Of a stretch of 64,000 nt of DNA, positions 16,520 to 25,453 are shown one piece after another (the first letter of the stretch is position 1; each line of letters opens with the position of its first letter). The position numbers were made by a program, and so were the translations under genes. The stretch spans positions 1 through 64,000 of the forward strand of contig NZ_JBLZFZ010000035.1 in assembly GCF_050753385.1 (NCBI RefSeq). Reading direction: 5' to 3'. Under the pieces are notes generated by a model. The model was not told where the DNA came from. It searched no databases and saw nothing but the letters and a program-made list of their open reading frames with translations. This DNA is from Pantanalinema rosaneae (GTDB lineage Bacteria > Cyanobacteriota > Cyanobacteriia > Leptolyngbyales > Leptolyngbyaceae).

Positions 16520-16567
16520 CATTGTGTAGAAACGTAAATCAGGGCAGGCATTGTGTCGAAACGTAAA
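16520..16567. promoter_or_regulatory. 19-bp direct repeat in rbcR divergent spacer
   Basis: CATTGTGTAGAAACGTAAA at 16520-16538 recurs at 16549-16567 as CATTGTGTCGAAACGTAAA, one mismatch in 19 with a 29-bp period. It lies in the 214-bp spacer between the divergent rbcR and Roadblock-like genes, ending 12 bp before the ATG at 16579. It could be a regulator-binding site or a recent local duplication; the regulator is not known. Confidence 0.5.
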
Positions 16568-16578
16568 CTTAGGAATCT

Positions 16579-17547
16579 ATGAAACAGGAAGTTATCCAGG
16601 ACTTTCTGAATTTACCAGGAATTGCGGGTGTTGCCCTAATGGATGGTCGCTCTCGACCGTACTTTTGTGGTGTGGATCAAACCCTGAACTTTCAGCAAAA
16701 GGAAGCCTTAGCCCAAGGAATTTTGCAAGTTGTTGAAACCATTCCTGAAGGATTTGAATCCTTTGAGTTTCAATTTACGGGTCATCAGGTGCATATTTAT
16801 AAACTCGATCGAGGCATTATTTTGTTGGTTTTGACGCGAGATGATTTAGTTTATTCAGATTATTTACAAATCATTAAAAACCTCAAGGCTTCGTTACGAG
16901 AAGACATCGCCAACGCGATCGCTACCTTTCGCCTGATTGCTGGCAACATTACCCTATCCGGCATCAGCTATCGCAAATCCCCCACCAACGGTAACAGAAC
17001 GCTCGACCCTGGGATCACTTCTTCATCTAATCATGCCCCGATTCCGATTCAGTCCAAACCTGCCAGCGTGACTCAATCCCCCCCTGCCCCCACGGAAATT
17101 GCCGCTCCCCCCATCGTCACCCCGCTGCCCACTGTTCCGCCAACCACGCCGCCTGTTTCTGCCATTCCCGACGGGGCTCCAGTCGCCGCTACGATCGCGC
17201 CGGCAGCCAGCATTAAGGATTTGGTTACCGCCTTAAACCACTTAAGTCAATTTACAACCCAATTTCTGGGGACTCATGTGATTGTGAACTATTGGAAATC
17301 TACTCGTCCCAGTCACGACTGGCTCAGCAATTTTCAAATCGATCGCTCGGCGCAGGTCAGCTTCACCAGTTCTACCCCTCAGGAACTTCTGCACCCCCTG
17401 AGCAACGAACAACAAGTTTGGGTGCAAGAATGGATTGCTGCCTTTATTAAGCGGTGTTCTCAGGTGATCCGCGACTTTCCCCAACTGATCGAACAAAGGG
17501 CATTGACCGGGGAGCAAAAGGCGCTGCTACTGGGCAATAAAGCCTGA
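16579..17547 (+). CDS. Roadblock/LC7-like N-terminus with Pro-rich linker, 322 aa
   Basis: A 322-residue protein with three parts: an alpha/beta N-terminal domain (about 1-130; IAGVALMDGRSRPYFCG, later RGIILLVLTRDDLVY) that resembles Roadblock/LC7 folds, a proline- and threonine-rich disordered linker (about 150-215), and a conserved C-terminal alpha/beta domain (about 218-315). Roadblock-like proteins often partner with small GTPases; none is present nearby. It starts at ATG 16579 after AGGAATCT and is followed about 100 bp later by a ferredoxin gene on the same strand, so an operon is possible. The family assignment is by fold pattern only, and the function is unknown. Confidence 0.7.
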   Translation: MKQEVIQDFLNLPGIAGVALMDGRSRPYFCGVDQTLNFQQKEALAQGILQVVETIPEGFESFEFQFTGHQVHIYKLDRGIILLVLTRDDLVYSDYLQIIKNLKASLREDIANAIATFRLIAGNITLSGISYRKSPTNGNRTLDPGITSSSNHAPIPIQSKPASVTQSPPAPTEIAAPPIVTPLPTVPPTTPPVSAIPDGAPVAATIAPAASIKDLVTALNHLSQFTTQFLGTHVIVNYWKSTRPSHDWLSNFQIDRSAQVSFTSSTPQELLHPLSNEQQVWVQEWIAAFIKRCSQVIRDFPQLIEQRALTGEQKALLLGNKA

Positions 17548-17653
17548 ATAGTGAGCCATCAGCAGTTTGGTGTTCTCGCTTTTCTACTTTCCTCTTCCTC
17601 CCCACCTCCCTCACCCGTTCAACCTTCCCCGACCCTTAAGGAGTTTTGATTCA

Positions 17654-18139
17654 ATGGCTAAAATTGTCCGGCTCGAACCGATCGCCCAGGAAACTTCGAT
17701 CGAAACCAATGGCAATTTACTCTCGGTATTAATCAACAAAGACCTGGATGTCTTAAAAGAGTGTGGCGGTCGGGGGATGTGTGCTACCTGCCATGTCTAT
17801 GTCCGTGAGGGCATGGAATCCCTCTCACCGATTAACCGCCGGGAACAACGCACCCTGGAAGTGATTACTACCTGCAAGACCAACTCGCGGTTGGCGTGTC
17901 AGGCCAGGGTTCTACAGAATGGGGTCATCGTTGAGCTACCGCCTGGGATGTATGTCAATTCGATTAAAGATATTGAGGCACTAATTGGTAGACGGGCTGA
18001 GCAAGACCTCTTACATCCGATTACGGGTCAAGTGCTAGTCGAAACTGGCAAGTTAATTACCCGATCGACTTTGAAACAGATTGAAGATACGACCAGCTTC
18101 AAAATGGGAGAATTCTTTGCTCAATCTACGGATGTGTAA
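17654..18139 (+). CDS. 2Fe-2S ferredoxin-domain protein
   Basis: A 161-residue protein with a plant-type 2Fe-2S ferredoxin domain in the first 100 residues. The cluster ligands are visible as CGGRGMCATC plus a distal cysteine in RLACQARV. A C-terminal extension of about 60 residues (from about IEALIGRRAEQDLLHP) is longer than in photosynthetic PetF. The start is set by AAGGAG at 17638-17643, ten bases before ATG 17654; the 29 in-frame residues upstream read through a polypyrimidine stretch and are probably untranslated. It probably transfers electrons in the cytosol; the partner enzyme is not known. The next gene downstream encodes a phycobiliprotein-like protein. Confidence 0.85.
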   Translation: MAKIVRLEPIAQETSIETNGNLLSVLINKDLDVLKECGGRGMCATCHVYVREGMESLSPINRREQRTLEVITTCKTNSRLACQARVLQNGVIVELPPGMYVNSIKDIEALIGRRAEQDLLHPITGQVLVETGKLITRSTLKQIEDTTSFKMGEFFAQSTDV

Positions 18140-18278
18140 CGGAGTACCCACTCACGCACTAGCTTGATTCGTGCCCATTAGCGTTCTTAATCGTTCAACA
18201 AACTTAACTAAGTGTTACATTTCTTTGGAGGACGGGAATATTAAGTCCAGATCGACCCACTCCAAGGAAGCAAACCTG

Positions 18279-18752
18279 ATGTTAAGCCAATTACAGAAGT
18301 TAAGTGTGGAAACGGATGGTCGGTTTGCCACAGACGCAGAACTGCTATTCGTCAATCAATATGCCCGATCGTTTGGCTTAAGACTGCAAACCTACCAAAA
18401 GCTCCAGGCAGCGGAAGCGGTGATCGTGCAACAGGTCTATACCCGCTTGCAAGCCCTTGATCCCACGATGTTTCAAGTCCAGCAGGATGACCTGAGTGCC
18501 AAATGGAAACGGGATACGATTCGTGTTTTGCGGTATTCGGCGATCGCGATGCTGCTGGATGACCCTGCCACCTTACAGGAACGGCTACTGTTCTGGTTTC
18601 AAAGCATCATGAAAGCCTTTGGGGCACAACGCAGTTGCCATCTGACCTACGCCACCATGCAGGAAGTGGTCAAGCAATACCTGTCTCCTGTTCAGGCAAG
18701 CCTATTTTGCCCAATTCTGGAAATGAATCAGAAACTCCTGGGAACCAAATAA
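18279..18752 (+). CDS. Phycobiliprotein-like protein without bilin cysteine
   Basis: A 157-residue all-helical protein with the phycobilisome-globin pattern: AAEAVIVQQVYTRLQALDP in the position of helices A-B of allophycocyanin and KWKRDTIRVLRYSAIAMLLD in the position of the helix that carries Cys84 in phycobiliproteins. That cysteine is absent (the two cysteines here, in SCHLTY and FCPIL, lie further on), so covalent bilin attachment at the usual site is not expected. The start is ATG 18279 with AAGGAAG at 18264-18270; an in-frame extension to 18171 is unlikely. Such chromophore-less members may act in assembly, regulation or stress, but the role is unknown. Confidence 0.78.
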   Translation: MLSQLQKLSVETDGRFATDAELLFVNQYARSFGLRLQTYQKLQAAEAVIVQQVYTRLQALDPTMFQVQQDDLSAKWKRDTIRVLRYSAIAMLLDDPATLQERLLFWFQSIMKAFGAQRSCHLTYATMQEVVKQYLSPVQASLFCPILEMNQKLLGTK

Positions 18753-18933
18753 GCGATCGCCAGTCGGGTCGTCTAGTTTGCCAGATCATGCGGCATGATT
18801 AAGAAAGATGACTGATGCAGCTACGATGCCGTGGCGCAATCTACCGTCAACCTGAAGCATTTCGGTGTGAGCAACGGTAATTTTTGGCATTCTATCCCGA
18901 TCTCGTTACTCTTAATTCCCTAGACAGAACCTC

Positions 18934-21561
18934 ATGGCTACTCCTTTGAGCGGTGCGCAAATTCGGCAAGCGTTTCTCGACTTTTATGCAGCAAAAGGGC
19001 ACAAGATTCTGCCCAGTGCTTCTCTGATTCCCGAAGATCCGACTGTGTTGTTGACGATCGCGGGAATGCTGCCCTTTAAGCCGATTTTCTTGGGACAACA
19101 GGCGGCGGAATTTCCCCGTGCCACCACTGCCCAAAAATGCTTGCGTACCAACGATATTGAAAACGTGGGTCGCACCGCTCGGCATCACACCTTCTTCGAG
19201 ATGCTGGGTAACTTTAGCTTTGGGGATTACTTTAAGTCCCAGGCGATCGCGTGGGCATGGGAACTCTGTACCCAGGTCTACAATCTGCCACCCGAGCGCT
19301 TAGTCGTCAGTGTGTTTGAGGAAGATGATGAAGCCTTTGCCATCTGGCGGGATGAGGTGGGTCTGCCGGAACACCGGATTCAGCGCATGGGTGCCAAGGA
19401 TAACTTTTGGGCATCGGGCCCGACGGGACCCTGTGGCCCCTGCTCCGAGATTTACTACGATTTCCATCCCGAACAGGGCGACGACACGATCGATCTGGAA
19501 GATGACACCCGGTTTATCGAGGTCTATAACCTGGTGTTCATGCAATACAACCGGGATGCTGATGGCAATCTGACCCCGTTGCAGAACAAAAACATTGATA
19601 CGGGGTTAGGACTGGAACGAATGGCACAAGTCTTGCAAAAAGTGCCGAACAACTATGAGACAGATCTGATTTTCCCGATCGTTAAGGCGGCGGCAGAAAT
19701 TGCTAGCATTGACTATGCTAAAGCCGATAATGCCACTAAAATTGCGCTTAAGGTAATTGGCGACCATATTCGGGCAGTCGTCCACATGATCGCGGATGGC
19801 ATTACCGTGTCCAATCTGGGGCGGGGGTATGTGTTACGGCGGCTGATCCGACGAGTGATTCGCTACGGTCGGCAAATTGGCATTAAGCAAGAGTTTACCC
19901 CTCAAGTGGCGGAAACCGCGATCGCTCTGGCTGAAGCAACCTATCCCCAGGTGCGAGCAATGGAAGCCACAATCAAAGTGGCGTTGCAACGCGAGGAAAT
20001 CAACTTCCTGAAAACCCTGGAGCGGGGTGAAAAGATCCTGGCAGAAATTATCGATCGCCTCGGAAAAGGAGGACAAATTTCTGGCAAGGATGCCTACGAT
20101 CTCTATGCCACCTATGGCTTCCCCCTAGAAATGACGCAGGAAATTGCTGCTGAACAGGGATTAACGGTTGATCTAGAGGAGTTTGAGGCTGAACAAGAAC
20201 GCGATCGCATCCGCTCCCAGCAAGCCCATGAAACCGTGGATTTAACCGTTCAAAATGGCTTAAATCAACTGATTAATCACATCGCGGAAACGGAATTTCT
20301 CGGTTATACCCAACCCTCTAGCGAGGCGGAAGTGAAGGCGTTATTGGTGAATGGGCAACTGGTTCAACAAGCAGAGGCAGGCAGTTCAGTTCAAGTGGTG
20401 CTGGATCAAACCCCGTTCTATGCCGAGTCGGGGGGACAGATTGGCGATCGCGGCTATCTGTCAGGTGGCGATGTCTTGGTACGGGTGGAAGATGTCCAGA
20501 AGCAGGCTGGGTTCTTTGTCCATCACGGTCGGATTGAGCGAGGAACCCTCCATGTCGCGGATGTGGTGACGGCGCAAATTGACTTAGCGTGCCGCCGTCG
20601 AGCACAGGCACACCATACGGCTACTCACTTATTACAATCTGCCCTGAAGCAAATTGTCGATGACAACATTTCCCAGGCTGGCTCCCTGGTTGCCTTCGAT
20701 CGCCTGCGGTTTGACTATCATTGTCCCCGCCCCTTAACGGCGAAAGAACTCCAGCAAATTGAAGAACAGGTGAATATCTGGATTGCTGAAGCCCATGATG
20801 CCCAAACCTATGTCTTACCGTTAGCCGAGGCAAAAGCTCGGGGGGCGATCGCCATGTTTGGCGAAAAGTATGGCAGTGAAGTGCGAGTGTTGGATGTGGC
20901 TGGCGTGTCGATCGAACTCTGTGGCGGTACCCATGTGCGGAATACTGCCGAAATTGGGCTGTTCAAAATTGTGTCTGAGACAGGGGTTGCGGCTGGGATT
21001 CGGCGGATTGAAGCGGTCGCAGGACCGGCGGTACTGGAATACCTGAATCTGCGTGATAGCGTCGTTAGGGATCTGAGCGATCGGTTTAAAGTCAAGCCAG
21101 AGGATATTCCCGATCGTATTACGGGGCTACAAAATGAACTGAAATCCACCCAAAAACAGTTGGACACGCTCAAGAGCCAGTTAGCCTTAGCCAAAGCGGA
21201 TAGCTTACTGAACCAAGCCGAAGCAGTGGGCGAGTTTCAGATTCTCGTCGCGCAGCTGGATGGTGTAGATGCTAATGCCTTAACCACGGCGGCTGAACAA
21301 CTTCAGCAAAAACTGAAGGATGGGGCGGTGGTCTTGGGTTCCATCCCGGAGGAGGGCAAGGTAAGTCTGGTGGCTTCCTTCAGTCCCGGCGTAGTCAAAA
21401 AAGGGTTACAGGCTGGCAAACTTGTGGGTGCGATCGCTAAACTATGTGGCGGTGGCGGTGGTGGCCGACCGAATTTGGCTCAGGCAGGAGGACGGGATGC
21501 CAGTAAACTGCCAGAAGCCTTGGCAACGGCGAAACAACAGTTACAGTCTGGCTTGCAGTAA
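18934..21561 (+). CDS. alaS: Alanyl-tRNA synthetase
   Basis: An 875-residue class II synthetase that charges tRNA-Ala in the cytoplasm. Seen: N-terminal catalytic core with motif 1 LSGAQIRQAFLDFYAAKGH and the GPTGPCGPCSEIYYD segment, the editing domain with zinc ligands HHTATH and CGGTH, a coiled coil (about 740-780, LQNELKSTQKQLDTLKSQL) and a glycine-rich C-terminal C-Ala domain (CGGGGGGRPNLAQAGG). Length is normal for the family. It is transcribed alone, with a 181-bp upstream gap in which I see no structured leader, and converges on a DUF2294 gene with a hairpin between them. Confidence 0.98.
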   Translation: MATPLSGAQIRQAFLDFYAAKGHKILPSASLIPEDPTVLLTIAGMLPFKPIFLGQQAAEFPRATTAQKCLRTNDIENVGRTARHHTFFEMLGNFSFGDYFKSQAIAWAWELCTQVYNLPPERLVVSVFEEDDEAFAIWRDEVGLPEHRIQRMGAKDNFWASGPTGPCGPCSEIYYDFHPEQGDDTIDLEDDTRFIEVYNLVFMQYNRDADGNLTPLQNKNIDTGLGLERMAQVLQKVPNNYETDLIFPIVKAAAEIASIDYAKADNATKIALKVIGDHIRAVVHMIADGITVSNLGRGYVLRRLIRRVIRYGRQIGIKQEFTPQVAETAIALAEATYPQVRAMEATIKVALQREEINFLKTLERGEKILAEIIDRLGKGGQISGKDAYDLYATYGFPLEMTQEIAAEQGLTVDLEEFEAEQERDRIRSQQAHETVDLTVQNGLNQLINHIAETEFLGYTQPSSEAEVKALLVNGQLVQQAEAGSSVQVVLDQTPFYAESGGQIGDRGYLSGGDVLVRVEDVQKQAGFFVHHGRIERGTLHVADVVTAQIDLACRRRAQAHHTATHLLQSALKQIVDDNISQAGSLVAFDRLRFDYHCPRPLTAKELQQIEEQVNIWIAEAHDAQTYVLPLAEAKARGAIAMFGEKYGSEVRVLDVAGVSIELCGGTHVRNTAEIGLFKIVSETGVAAGIRRIEAVAGPAVLEYLNLRDSVVRDLSDRFKVKPEDIPDRITGLQNELKSTQKQLDTLKSQLALAKADSLLNQAEAVGEFQILVAQLDGVDANALTTAAEQLQQKLKDGAVVLGSIPEEGKVSLVASFSPGVVKKGLQAGKLVGAIAKLCGGGGGGRPNLAQAGGRDASKLPEALATAKQQLQSGLQ

Positions 21562-21574
21562 TTCCAGCCTCTAA

Positions 21575-21620
21575 ATTCATCTAGGGACGGATGGGATGCG
21601 TCCTGCTGCCCTAGATGAAT
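21575..21620. terminator. 12-bp perfect inverted repeat after alaS
   Basis: ATTCATCTAGGG at 21575-21586 and CCCTAGATGAAT at 21609-21620 are perfect inverted repeats around a 22-bp loop in the 73-bp gap between convergent alaS and the DUF2294 gene. No T-tract follows, so it may act as a bidirectional, imperfect terminator or an mRNA 3'-end stabiliser. Confidence 0.55.
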
Positions 21621-21634
21621 GGCTGAAATCGGTT

Positions 21635-22069
21635 TTAAGATACCTTCCGAGCCTCGCTGCTGACTTTACTCGCTGTCGATCGGGTGTTGAGTTGAGGTGT
21701 TTCTGCCAGTAAGGCAATAAAACCAGTACGTTCTGTATCCAACTTGGCATCACTCAGCAAGTCAATCACAGCCACGCCAACGACCTCTTCAATCAATTTG
21801 CGAATTTGAGGTTGGATAGCTTCATTCAGATTGAGATGAACTTCTTCCGCTAACTCTTCCTTGCCATTCCCTAGCAAGAACTGGGCGGGTTGTGTGACTG
21901 AATTTTCCAAGACAATCACAACCTTTCGGTCAACAATCTGACTGCTGACTCGCTCTAACCGATGTCCAGTTTGAGTCCGATAAAGGGCGAGAATGCGTTG
22001 AGATAATGTTCGTTCTAACTGACCAGATGTAGGAATCGAGCCTGTCATAGGAGTAAAATCTGCCTTCAT
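21635..22069 (-). CDS. DUF2294 domain protein
   Basis: A 144-residue protein matching my memory of the DUF2294 family: GQLERTLSQRILALYRTQTG, KVVIVLENSVTQPAQ, and IRKLIEEVVGVAVIDLLSD with TGFIALL at the end. Members are small soluble proteins of unknown function found in many bacteria, often near carbon or sodium transport genes. It begins at ATG 22069 and is divergent from the HEAT-repeat gene across a 614-bp spacer. Nothing around it indicates a role. Confidence 0.8.
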   Translation of the reverse strand: MKADFTPMTGSIPTSGQLERTLSQRILALYRTQTGHRLERVSSQIVDRKVVIVLENSVTQPAQFLLGNGKEELAEEVHLNLNEAIQPQIRKLIEEVVGVAVIDLLSDAKLDTERTGFIALLAETPQLNTRSTASKVSSEARKVS

Positions 22070-22683
22070 TTTTAGCTAATGAATATTTAATTAGGAAAAT
22101 CGGCATTCGTAAATCTGCCTTTGGAATTAACTCTGCGTAGCCTGCATTACTTCCTTTCAATTCCTGGGATTAAATCTTTATGGAGACAGCAAACTCTACA
22201 CTAAGACAGATCCAAAAAAAATATGTTTGTTTATAACGAAAAATATTTTGATAAGTTACTTAAAGTCAAATTTCTATCAAAGACTACGATCGGAATTACT
22301 CAGTTATCTACTTGTGCAAGTAGGAGCGTGGGAGATATTCCCATGCGGCGGGAGCCTAGGAGCGTGGATTTAATCAAACCGTAACTGTACGGGCGTAGCC
22401 GATCAAGCTCTATCCTGCAATGGATTTGACAGCAAACCCGCCCCTACCCAATCTCGAACTGATTTAATTCTCATTCCTTAGTCAGCACAAATTCCTCGAT
22501 CGTAAAATTTCGTAAGCCAATATAAAATTATGTTGCAGTAATCGAAGAAATGTTTGCCACACTCCTTTTAAATGTGTTAAGTAACATCTCCTGTCCTCAT
22601 TTTCTCTATAGCCCTACCCAGCACACTTGCCATTTTGCTTTCCCCTTCTAAACAGGGTCGCTCTGTGCGGTAAAGTTACAGTT
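22070..22683. other. 614-bp divergent spacer with palindromic repeat
   Basis: It contains an AT-rich stretch at about 22195-22290, likely holding the promoter of the DUF2294 gene, a TGGGA-N5-TCCCA hairpin near 22329-22343, and the palindrome-ended repeat listed at 22387-22447. TAGGAGCGTGG occurs twice (about 22321 and 22367). No credible gene is seen; the HEAT-repeat gene starts at its right edge. Confidence 0.4.
22387..22447. repeat. GTACGGGCG-ended dispersed palindrome, copy 1
   Basis: A 61-bp segment starts GTACGGGCGTAG and ends CCCGCCCCTAC, which are imperfectly complementary. The same kind of ends (GTACGGGCG ... CGTCCCTAC) frame the segment at 51188-51259. Palindromes of this style are frequent between genes in filamentous cyanobacteria, in my recollection. 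It has no coding capacity. Confidence 0.55.
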
Positions 22684-23442
22684 ATGTATGATGACGATGA
22701 GCTAAGCATCCTCGATATTGAGGACGACCTAGAAAGCCCCTTAGATCAGATGGCAGCCGTTGATGCGGAATCAGCGGAACCTAAGCCTGATCCGGAAGAA
22801 ATGTTGCCATTGCTGGAGTCCCCTGACACCAACCAGCGCATGTTGGCAGCCCGCGCCTTTTGTGAACTGCAAGACGATCGCGCCATTCCCCATCTGATCC
22901 AACTATTAACTGACCCCTGTCCGTTAGTGCGGGTTAGCGCTGCCTACGGATTGGGTCGTAACCCTAGTCCTGATGCCGTAGAACCGCTGATCGCCCGATA
23001 TAACGAAGATTGGAATGGCTACGTCCGTAAAGGGGTGGTCTGGGCATTAGGTAACTGTCGCGATCGCCATTCGTTACCAACCCTAATCGATGCCCTCAAG
23101 ACCGATATTTCAGCAGTTCGGCTCTGGGCCGCCAGTTCTCTGGCTCAAATGGCTTCCGTTGGCTATGATGCGGTGATTGCCGCGATTCCGCCCCTGATTG
23201 AAGGCTTACGCCGCGATCCCGTAGCCGCCGTTCGCAGTAATTGTGCCTGGTCAGTGGGGCAACTGTGTCGGGAACTGCCTTCCAATGTGGTCTACGCTAC
23301 AGCGATCGATGCGTTGTTAGAAACTTTTGTGGAAGACGAAGAGTTAGGAGTGCGGGAGGATGCCCGATCGGCTCTGCTCAAGCTGGGTGATCCTCGCGGC
23401 CTCCAGTTAATTGAGGAACTAGAGCGGGAAGGCTTCCTCTAA
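22684..23442 (+). CDS. HEAT-repeat protein (PBS-lyase-type repeats)
   Basis: A 252-residue protein with an acidic N-terminus (MYDDDELSILDIEDDLESPL) followed by about five HEAT repeats of the phycobilin-lyase type; signatures include AARAFCELQDDRAIPHLIQL, VRVSAAYGLG and VRKGVVWALGNC. Bilin lyases CpcE/F share these repeats but so do many scaffolding proteins, and the lyase-specific features are not evident. ATG 22684 is the natural start; 20 more residues are open upstream but read non-coding-like sequence. It stands alone and converges on the lipoxygenase gene. Function is not assignable beyond protein-protein interaction. Confidence 0.85.
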   Translation: MYDDDELSILDIEDDLESPLDQMAAVDAESAEPKPDPEEMLPLLESPDTNQRMLAARAFCELQDDRAIPHLIQLLTDPCPLVRVSAAYGLGRNPSPDAVEPLIARYNEDWNGYVRKGVVWALGNCRDRHSLPTLIDALKTDISAVRLWAASSLAQMASVGYDAVIAAIPPLIEGLRRDPVAAVRSNCAWSVGQLCRELPSNVVYATAIDALLETFVEDEELGVREDARSALLKLGDPRGLQLIEELEREGFL

Positions 23443-23510
23443 GCCAACCTGTATCACCAGAAGGCACAGGATCACGCTTAACCCTATGCCTTCTATGCTC
23501 TAACTTCTAT

Positions 23511-25445
23511 TTAGATATTGATGCTATTGGGAATACAGGAAGGTAACAGGTAAGGATAGGCAACCCCTGTATTAGCGACCCGCTGCTGGTTACGGGCATG
23601 GATCGTGCGCTCAATTTCCGTCAACTCTGCTTGAAACTGGGCAAGAATCTGTTGATCCCCCCGATCGGCAAACCGAATTAACTCAGAACTGCCGAGGGTG
23701 CCCCAGCGAATCCCACTTAGGGCAAAACTGAGTTCTATTTGTCCCAAATCCTGGGCGGGTGGTGGCAGCAAATCCTTTACAGATGGGCAGCTATCCGGGC
23801 GACAGTATGCCGCTAACGGGGCATTCGGTGGATAACCGACATAATCAAACTGGCTAAAATTTACGGCCGCATGTTGGGGCCCACAGGTAAAGATCACCTG
23901 AGTCACAATCTCGATCAGTTGCTGCACCCCGATCGCATCCTTAGAGGAGGGAAACCCCGGGACTCGCGCATAGGTCGGCAATGATTCAGGAGCCAGCCCA
24001 AACTGCGCTAACATCTCGGTTGGCAACCAACTTGGAGCCTGGGCAAATTCTTTCCAGGGGCGAGTATTGATCGGATCACCTAGTTCCCCAATCCAGCCAG
24101 GTAAATAAGGATCTTGATGAATGGCGCGATCGTCCGGGTAATAGCGTTGTAAATAGCGGCTGACATAGCGATTGATCGCCTGCCATAGTAGCTTGGCATC
24201 ATCCCGATAGGGAAAGTCGGGCAACACATCCCCATCTACGCCCCGACTCTGAATATTGCGGGGGAGAGCATAATCGGCAAACGGACGGTTGCGGTATGTT
24301 TGATTAATTAATGCCAGTGAAGCTTCCCGTGTGGGTGCCATTAGTTGATCGATCGCGCCATTTTCACCTAACAGCACCTCATTGCCCCGCGTATTAATCG
24401 CTAGCAAAAACTGAAAGTGGGGACGCAGCAATTGGTAGAGGGGATGGTTAGTAGGGAGTTGCCGACAGGTGGCGATCGCAATTGCCTCCATCGCCAAATG
24501 AGTATCGCTCAGGTGGGAAATCAGTTCATGATGGGTGACATCTGCCACCTGGACATAGAGTTTTGCCTGCATCCAGGCATCTGCCTCGCCTCCAGCCTGG
24601 GGGGGCAACACCACCCGTCCCGGCTCAACCTGAATCAGCAGTGGCTCTAACCCCTGGGGCGAGCAATGAAATACTGCGATCGGACTGCCCACATAGCGAC
24701 CGGGCTGTAACTCAGCCGGAGTCAGGTTTTCTAAGCAGGGGTAGTCGGCAATAAATAATTTCTGAGTAGCAGATGCCTCGATCAGATCAATGGGACTACC
24801 ATTGGCGAGGGTTAACGGTTGGGTTGCCCAGCTTTGCAGTCGGGGTTGATCCGCCGCCTGTACCTGCCGGATCACCATCGGGTTTTGTCCGGCTAACCGT
24901 TGGCGGGCAAACTCTCGATCGCTGAGTCCCCCCTCCCGTTGATGAATTTGGGCAACTACAGGACGCGATCGCTGGTGCCGTTCTAAAGCCTGGTAAAATC
25001 GGGTACGCTGTTGAGTCGCTATTTCCGTTTGGGTGAGAGTACCTTGCGGACGAACCGCCGACACCGCCTGTTTTGCCGCCAGCATCGCCAGCATCATCGA
25101 TCGGCGCTGCCGCACAAAGTTAGCATCAAACTGCTCATTCGGTGGCAGATGGAAATTAAACCAACCGGACTGGAAGACCTGCAAATCTACCAGCAGGGTG
25201 GTGATCTGCGCCCAACCTTCACTTAAGGATTGAGAGGTATGCTCCATCCGTTGCCATACTAAGCTCCAGGGTTGGGAAACCCGTCCCTGTTTTACCAGTT
25301 GGCGTGGTAATCCAGTCAGAAGATATTGCCAGATCCCTTCATCCCCAATATAGGGAAAAATCCGGGCGGGTCCAGCCTGGTGCAGCGATCGCGGATCGTA
25401 ACGATAGTGACCCTGTTGCTCAGTGAGCGGTAAGTGACTACCCAT
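23511..25445 (-). CDS. Lipoxygenase
   Basis: A 644-residue non-haem-iron dioxygenase that makes fatty-acid hydroperoxides (oxylipins) from polyunsaturated fatty acids. All five metal ligands are in place: His306 and His311 in HHELISHLSDTH, His525 and Asn529 in CGPQHAAVNFSQFDY, and the C-terminal isoleucine (Ile644) in IPNSINI. There is no PLAT domain and no signal peptide, as in many bacterial enzymes. After the second ligand pair the sequence is YVGYPPNAPL where plant enzymes have NRPT. The gene begins 8 bp after the thf1 stop codon, and its AAGG ribosome site overlaps that stop, so it is the second gene of a thf1 operon. Regiospecificity cannot be read from sequence. Confidence 0.94.
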   Translation of the reverse strand: MGSHLPLTEQQGHYRYDPRSLHQAGPARIFPYIGDEGIWQYLLTGLPRQLVKQGRVSQPWSLVWQRMEHTSQSLSEGWAQITTLLVDLQVFQSGWFNFHLPPNEQFDANFVRQRRSMMLAMLAAKQAVSAVRPQGTLTQTEIATQQRTRFYQALERHQRSRPVVAQIHQREGGLSDREFARQRLAGQNPMVIRQVQAADQPRLQSWATQPLTLANGSPIDLIEASATQKLFIADYPCLENLTPAELQPGRYVGSPIAVFHCSPQGLEPLLIQVEPGRVVLPPQAGGEADAWMQAKLYVQVADVTHHELISHLSDTHLAMEAIAIATCRQLPTNHPLYQLLRPHFQFLLAINTRGNEVLLGENGAIDQLMAPTREASLALINQTYRNRPFADYALPRNIQSRGVDGDVLPDFPYRDDAKLLWQAINRYVSRYLQRYYPDDRAIHQDPYLPGWIGELGDPINTRPWKEFAQAPSWLPTEMLAQFGLAPESLPTYARVPGFPSSKDAIGVQQLIEIVTQVIFTCGPQHAAVNFSQFDYVGYPPNAPLAAYCRPDSCPSVKDLLPPPAQDLGQIELSFALSGIRWGTLGSSELIRFADRGDQQILAQFQAELTEIERTIHARNQQRVANTGVAYPYLLPSCIPNSINI

Positions 25446-25453
25446 TCATTACC

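Noticed and set aside
22684..23442. Calling the HEAT protein a CpcE/CpcF bilin lyase
   Set aside because: Repeat type is shared by many scaffold proteins and no phycocyanin genes are adjacent.
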